NCBI GenBank assembly: GCA_020809705.1
Contig: CP085830.1
Location: 1-64,000, forward strand
Source: Calonectria ilicicola
Taxonomy: Eukaryota > Ascomycota > Sordariomycetes > Hypocreales > Nectriaceae
Direction of reading: 5' to 3'
Length of the DNA stretch: 64,000 nt
The stretch's first letter is position 1, and each line of letters starts with the position of its first letter. The notes beneath the pieces were generated by a model. That model did no database searches. It was not told where the DNA came from and saw only the letters and a program-made list of their open reading frames with translations. This document shows, piece after piece, positions 58,498-64,000 of this stretch. The position numbers were made by a program, and so were the translations under genes.

Positions 58498-61291
58498 CTA
58501 TTGAAGGTCAATAGCCCAGTCCGTCGTTCCACCAAAGTTGAGGTTCTTGTAGTTCCGCATCCGACGCGACTTGGTCACTTTTGACATGTATCCAACCCAT
58601 TCAGTCGCTTCGTAAATCAAGTAATCTGAGTCGCTATCCTCGTCATACCACAATTTAATGGCGCCACCTTTTGCAATGATTTCATTAATCTCAAAGTCGG
58701 CGAGAAATCCGGCTGTGTTTGTGCAACGGCCTTTCTTTGCTGGAGACTCGTTTCTAGTCCCGAGATAGGTGCCTTTATTTCAAGCAGGATGAATTAGCTT
58801 TCATGAGAAATAGAGAAAATTCAGATGTAGAAAAACATACACTGAGGGCCTCTGCACAAAGCATTTGACATTTTGAAAGACCTACCAAAACTAGAGACGC
58901 CAACAACGATCTTGTGGGACTCGACTCCAGCCTTGGTAATCATGACGAGCGCGTTCGTGGTCTCTGTAGAGTTAACGTGAGAGCGCAAACAGTTTCCTGC
59001 CGGGCAGCCGGGACTTGCCCACTCGCTACCAACATCCCATTGACCTTGATTTAGGGATAACAATTATTAGTAAAATGTACATGTAGCGAATAAAGAACTC
59101 AGAGGCTTCAAGTCTTCTTGACTTACCGTGAAGGTCATAGGTCATGTATATGATGTAATCCAAGTAAGGGGCCATCTTCTTTATAGGGAAACCTTTTAGA
59201 TACCAATAAGAGGCTGGAGCCGCGAGGGAGAGACTCTTGCCCTCGGGGAGCTTTTCACGGACAAGCTTGAGGAGTTCGTAATAGTTGTCCCCGTCGTCTT
59301 CCTGGCCAGGTACTGAACCTTCAATATCAGTAGCCCCAGGGTATTCCCAGTCAAAGTCAATACCATCGAGTTGATTATCAGCAACAAACTGAACAACGTT
59401 GTCTGCAAATTTCTGTCGGTCGGCTAGCGATACAGCTTTTCGGAAAAGACCCGAGTTGCTTCCACCATTGGAAAAAGCTGCGCCTCCAATGGCGAGGATC
59501 TTCTTAGCGGGAAAATTGCTGGCATTCTTGAATGCCTCAAACTGTTCTTTACTGTTATCCGGGATTACCACTTTGATGTCCGAGGAGATCTCGCCAAAGG
59601 AAAAATGGACGTGGGTGTACGAGCTATCGATGTCTAGAACGTCCATGTTTAGGCAAGGCCGCTCGTAATTCCAACCTTCAAAGTGACCAATCTTGCGGAG
59701 TTGGGTTGGTGCTTGGCCATTGTTTGTCAGCTCTTGACCGCAGTTGGAAATGCATCCAGTAGTGCCAGGATTTCCAGTGGTCGATTCGGTAACGAGGCAA
59801 AACTCGTTGGTCTACATAATACGTACGAGTTAGTTACGGCCCAGCTTGATATCAATAATTTTTGTAATGACGAATACAAACCGTTCCACATGTTCCCCAT
59901 TTACTGCAGCACGCATTAAGTGGGCAAGGGTTTAAATCTGCGAGTGACTCGTCGTTTGTGGGAGATTGTGTGCCGTTTCTAGTCGGTCCACATTCGGCAT
60001 TCAACACTGTAGCAGGGAGAGGCGGGTTTCCCTCACTAACACATATTCGGGTATAAGGTTGCAAGTTCTCGCAGCCATCCCATGCCCAGGTCTTCATGTT
60101 AAATTCATAGAGTTCATCGAGGGTGATGCCATGTTTTGTCGCAATCGCCTGGCAATAATCGCCAGACACAACAACATAACTTGCGCAGATCCCATCTGAA
60201 CCGACGCCGGGCTTGATGCTGGGTAGTGTGCCGGAAGAGCAACATACTGGCTGACCTCCTGATATATTAGAACAATCCGTTATGGCCTTGTTGAAGCTTT
60301 TAAACGCAGCAGTTCCGAGACCGCACCGCTTTGCAAGCGTTTCACATGTCTCTGCAGCCTCTGCGACGATACTGCGGCATTCGGCTCTGGGATTTAGAAA
60401 CTTCAGGTCACGGTTCTCAACAACAGGTGCTGAAGTATAACTCCAGACTGAGACGCCATCGATTTGCTTGGTCTCGCTCCCTTTTGCGTTTGCAACACAT
60501 TAGCCTTCGTTCCAGGTCTTCATGATGGCTTGGACAGCAGCAAAATCGCCGGTAGCATCTGCGACAACACCAATTAAATCGCTTGCGGGACCTTCTCCAC
60601 AGATCTCAATGGTCCTCCGGGAGGTAGAGCCAACTTTTAAATCATCAACCAGGATTGGCAACAAGGACTCCAGCGTCTTGCCAGTATCAATCTGAGATCC
60701 AGAGTACAAACCAACGAGTGTTCCGCGAACATAGGTGAAGAGGATAGTCTTCTGATCACAAATAGCCGGCGCCGTTTTTATGTGATTCGCAAGGCTTTCC
60801 GTTGCAAGAACGACATCTGCTTTCGGGTCATTATTGATAGAGTTACCACTGCCTCCCCATGATGACAAATGTGCAGTAAACTTAGACTGTTTGGAAGAGC
60901 TCGCACCGCAGCCAGTGCTTGAAGCCGCACTTCGTCGCCGAGTAGGGCCGAAATCCGTGTCATTTGTTGCTCCAGGGTCAACGTAACTAGACTCGACTAG
61001 AAAGTTGACCTCAGTGTTCGCATTGCCGAGCGTGCATGTACGGATACTGTTGTCTGTTTCCGCATCCTCAAATGCATTGTAAAGGCTATAGTCTAGCAGG
61101 ACAGATTCCGGGCAAACAGCCAAGCGTTCTGGTTTAGGGTATAGCGACCAGTCAGCAGGTCCTCTGCCAGGAATGCAGGCTTCGGGACACGGCTTGGCAT
61201 TTATCTCAATCTGCTGGACCGAGGACAAGGCAGCGGAAACGCGTATGGGTAACAGTGCACCCAGTAAATGGCCATGGTTTGGCAAACGCAT
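58498..61291 (-). CDS. Secreted GH18 chitinase with LysM and chitin-binding domains (killer-toxin alpha/beta-like), with in-frame TAA
   Basis: Four exons: 61291-59882, 59811-59127, 59044-58841, 58772-58498; introns 70, 82 and 68 bp; 2574 nt, about 857 residues. Signal peptide (GALLPIRVSAAL), an unassigned N-terminal half, a LysM-like segment (about 363-415, SYVVVSGDYCQAIATKHG), a hevein-like chitin-binding region (about 430-478, CCSKWGTCGT), then the GH18 barrel with DGIDFDWE (catalytic Glu about 626) and MTYDLHG. This is the domain order of fungal subgroup C chitinases, related to yeast zymocin alpha/beta. A TAA at 60500-60502 (codon about 264) stops the frame; it fits CAA to TAA and no good intron removes it. 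As sequenced only the N-terminal third would be made. Confidence 0.85.
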
Positions 61292-63704
61292 GTTTGAATT
61301 GTTTTGGCAGCAATTGCAATGGGGGTTGTCAGCTGGTTATTCGCAAATCCAGGAAATATACCAAATATGTCAAGGATTTAGCTTCAAAATGACAATAAAT
61401 GATGAAAATAAATATTATTTTTATAGCTCAAAGAACACCAAATTTTGTGGATTATCCAAGGGAGAACGCCTGACCTAGCTTGTGGTTAAATACCAAAAAT
61501 GAGAGAATTACATCGAGTAAATGCAGGCCTTGTGCATTCTACATTAAAGCGACATCAAACCTTGCTACCTGCGAAATTCTTGTGAGGGCTTTTGCCTAAA
61601 GTTCTGCCTGCAAAACCCCTGGAAAGTGGAACAAGACCAGTGAGGCGATATTGACTTCTACGGTTAGCGTTGATATAACCAGGAGATCTCCGGCCCGAAA
61701 GCGAGGCAAGATGTAAGCCTTGCAAAAGGCTGCCCACTAAAGTCAGGCTGTGGATCGAAAGAACACGGGAAATATCCATCTTGGGTGTAGTCCACTTTTT
61801 CTTCAAGGCTTTTCAAAGTGCCACTGTTCGGAGCAGGTCATGCCGTGTTGAGCAAACTCGGGGTATTTCGAATCCGCTTAAGTTCTTGGCGCTCATCAGG
61901 CCAATCAATTGATCAAATAGCAATCGTTTAAAGTGCTTGTCCCACAAAGGTACCTTGTCTTGGTTGCGATATAGCGGGGAATTTCGGTCTTACCAAATTA
62001 ATACAGACGTCCCAGTTGCCAGAAGCCTTTGGAATCCTTGCAAGGGGTCAATTAAGTGAAAAGTTGGAAACACTGGCACATATTTCGTGAAATTGTATAC
62101 GATTTCGTGCCATATAGTGCAGCTGTCACCTATTTCACTAAATGGAGATGGTCGATATTGGTGACCACCAGCTGCTCCGTGGTCGGGTTTTAAGGCGATA
62201 TTCAACTCTCCCACTCGGTTCCCCGAGACTCTCACGTCTCGGTAGTCGTACCCGGCAACAAAAGATAAGGTTATTCAGGAAGCCTAATTGACAACATGGG
62301 ATGTCGCCCGTCATTCGGATTGATCCGTCTGTTAGCCTTGAAAGGAGAAATTCCCTTGCCTGTGTCCACGTGCATCATCACTAGGGTCTTGGATGGGGTA
62401 ACGTTCCATGAAGACTGTCTTTTTTGCCCGCCTGTGGGTCTTACGGCTCAGCTGAGTCCGGCGATTTCCAATAACGGCCGTCTTTACGGATGCATCAACA
62501 CACATCCAAAAACGGTTATCTTTACGGCTGAACATTATCTTGTGGTATAGAGAGTAGCGCAGCCTGCCACAGGCATTTATTGACTCATATTCAATTTAAT
62601 GGGCACCCAATAGCGTTAACCGGAATTGGAGAAAGTAACATAACAAATATGTTTGAGCTGGGGTTATTTGGATTTTACTTTCCGCTGGTAAGGTTGCACA
62701 AATCTACTAAACAAACCCCCCACTGCTCTCTCTAGAGCAAACGACATCATGAAAAGATGTCTTAATATATTATCTTCCAGCATCACCGAGCTGAATTGCA
62801 TCGGCTTAGATCCATCGATTTATGTATCGGGCCATGGGTTCGGCTTTTGGAGGGCTGTTGCCCTTTTAGAGTTGTATCATTGATGGATATTTTGGTTGTT
62901 CTTGTGTTCGTGTATACGGGAGTAAACGGTGTACTTTTGAGAGAGGTTTGTTTGAGAGTCTGTCATTATATCCTTGGCTCAAAAGCTGGCTTTTTGTTGT
63001 ATGGGGTTTCTAGCTATCAAGATTTCCATCTTCTTCTGGACTTCAACGTTGGCACCAAAGCGACTGCACCAGCAAATTCAAAAGTCTATCTCACGGTGGG
63101 TCCTTGGGTCCCATGACCTTGTCTGGTGTTTCCTTTCATAAAAGAAGAAAATAAGTATACGAACTTCACATACACCCCGGATATGAGCTCACCCCTCACG
63201 CGCGGCACCATAAATCGGCCTTGCGCTAGAAAAGCGATACGTATTGTTATGTGGTCATTTCTTAGTGCATCATTTTACACTGTGGTACACCTTCTACATG
63301 GAAATATTGCATCTTCTTCGCTCATATTCTCAGTTGTGTGCTACTGTCATGCTATGCATGCTCCAGGGCATTGGCTGAATCTTTTGGGTCATGTGCATAA
63401 CATCAAGATTATCATTCAAAGACTTCGTATAATGCAATTCATTTATCAGAAATTTCTAAAAGACAGATGTGTGGTTTCTTGATGCACATGTCATTAGAAT
63501 ACACATTTATTTACTGTAAATTAGAAGGCGATCAGCTGCAACTTGTCAAATCTTGACAGCGGGTTTCAATATGGCAAGTCAAGCAGTTTCATCATGATAT
63601 TCTTTCTTAATACAATGGATCAACGATATTTCATATATTGGCTAGTATTCTGTTGCACCCCTGCCATCAACAAGGGTTATATCAAAGTTCCTTTACAACA
63701 CAGT
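61292..63704. other. Long gap between the chitinase and the small cysteine-rich gene
   Basis: About 2.4 kb with normal base composition. Short frames (for example 61555-61806, 62296-62550, 63126-63482) show no domain, codon pattern or splice support. The chitinase promoter lies at its left end. No repeat or RNA gene recognised. Confidence 0.5.
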
Positions 63705-63999
63705 CTAATACGCGTAACTGCCGTCAGCTCCAGCCTGCTTGCAGTAGTACAGCCATTCATCACCACCAATATGACCAGCCGGTGAGTTGCAGGAGTTTAC
63801 ACAATACTTTGGGTCCGAGGTTCGTCTCCAGCCCTGTATTAGATCAGTACAAAGAATCACAGAATAGAGCCTATTGTAAATAGGGATAGCTCAGAAAGTC
63901 AGGACGTACTGTATAGCAATCAGGGCACTTGTCCCATTTTTTGTTGCCCGTGTTGCGCCTACGATAGGCAGCACAAGCCTTCACCGTTGCAGCTTCATT
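63705..63999 (-). CDS. Small cysteine-rich protein, 3' end only
   Basis: Two exons in view: 63999-63910 (5' end outside the window) and 63833-63705, joined by a 76 bp intron (GTACGT...AATACAG, with CTAATAC just before the acceptor). The last exon is exactly 43 codons, ending GSYAY-stop at 63705. The visible 73 residues contain eight Cys: one in KACAAYRRR, then KCPDCYT and, after the intron, YCVNSCNSPAG plus YYCKQAGADG, like a disulfide-knit secreted protein. I do not recognise the family. It lies on the same strand as the chitinase, upstream. The length and signal peptide cannot be judged. Confidence 0.6.
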
Positions 64000-64000
64000 C

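Noticed and set aside
61555..63482. Short frames in the 2.4 kb gap before the cysteine-rich gene
   Set aside because: No domain, no splice structure, no signal peptide or neighbour logic that would support them.
1..64000. tRNA, rRNA or other structured RNA genes
   Set aside because: No cloverleaf, rRNA core or spliceosomal RNA sequence was recognised on either strand by eye; a covariance-model scan was not possible.

Overview
This is the end of a chromosome from a filamentous ascomycete (Pezizomycotina-type). The evidence is a perfect CCCTAA telomere array at base 1, genes with many 46-80 bp GT-AG introns carrying CTAAC/CTGAC-like branch sites, Zn2Cys6 regulators, LysM/GH18 chitinase architecture, and retroelement copies turned almost entirely into A+T in the way repeat-induced point mutation (RIP) does. 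I cannot name the species from sequence alone.

Layout. 1-135: telomere. 128-5118: minus-strand coding sequence reading toward the telomere. The telomere-proximal reading frame takes its stop codon from the telomere repeat, and the distal gene (2657-5118) starts with a ParB/sulfiredoxin-like domain. 5119-6209: gene-free DNA with three AAACCTAGGTTT palindromes. 6210-39500: a nest of Ty3/Gypsy chromovirus copies. One copy (11901-18799) is almost unmutated, with 395 bp LTRs that look identical, gag, pol with chromodomain, and an extra antisense gene encoding a Zn2Cys6-like protein. Around it lie at least four strongly RIP-mutated relatives in both orientations; two nested insertions are proved by 5 bp target duplications (attta, taaac). 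39501-40912: the 3' end of a LINE with a (TTTTCCTA)n tail, split by a solo LTR (duplication atcag). 41175-42125: a decayed patatin-like phospholipase gene.

43257-58231 is a compact metabolic cluster: a secreted NIPSNAP-like protein, an HSL-family esterase, a Zn2Cys6 regulator, a Dal5-type MFS transporter, a 14-exon Baeyer-Villiger monooxygenase (BVMO), a second Zn2Cys6 regulator and a pisatin-demethylase-like P450. There is no PKS, NRPS or terpene synthase in view, so it looks more like uptake and oxidative breakdown (ketone to ester by BVMO, ester to acid plus alcohol by the esterase, hydroxylation or demethylation by the P450) than synthesis. The promoters carry ordered zinc-cluster sites: CGG-N5-CCG, three times between regulator 1 and the transporter and once before the esterase; and CGG-N-CCG, three times in 10 bp steps before the BVMO. 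58498-61291 encodes a large secreted chitinase (LysM, chitin-binding, GH18) with an in-frame TAA. The right edge holds the end of a small cysteine-rich protein gene.

Coding frames were checked by hand-splicing. BVMO (1872 nt), esterase (1080 nt), regulator 1 (1812 nt) and chitinase (2574 nt) each give a length divisible by three. Frameshifts gather in the repetitive parts (subtelomeric genes and the young retrotransposon), nearly all as one missing base in a homopolymer. This may be residual assembly error rather than biology.
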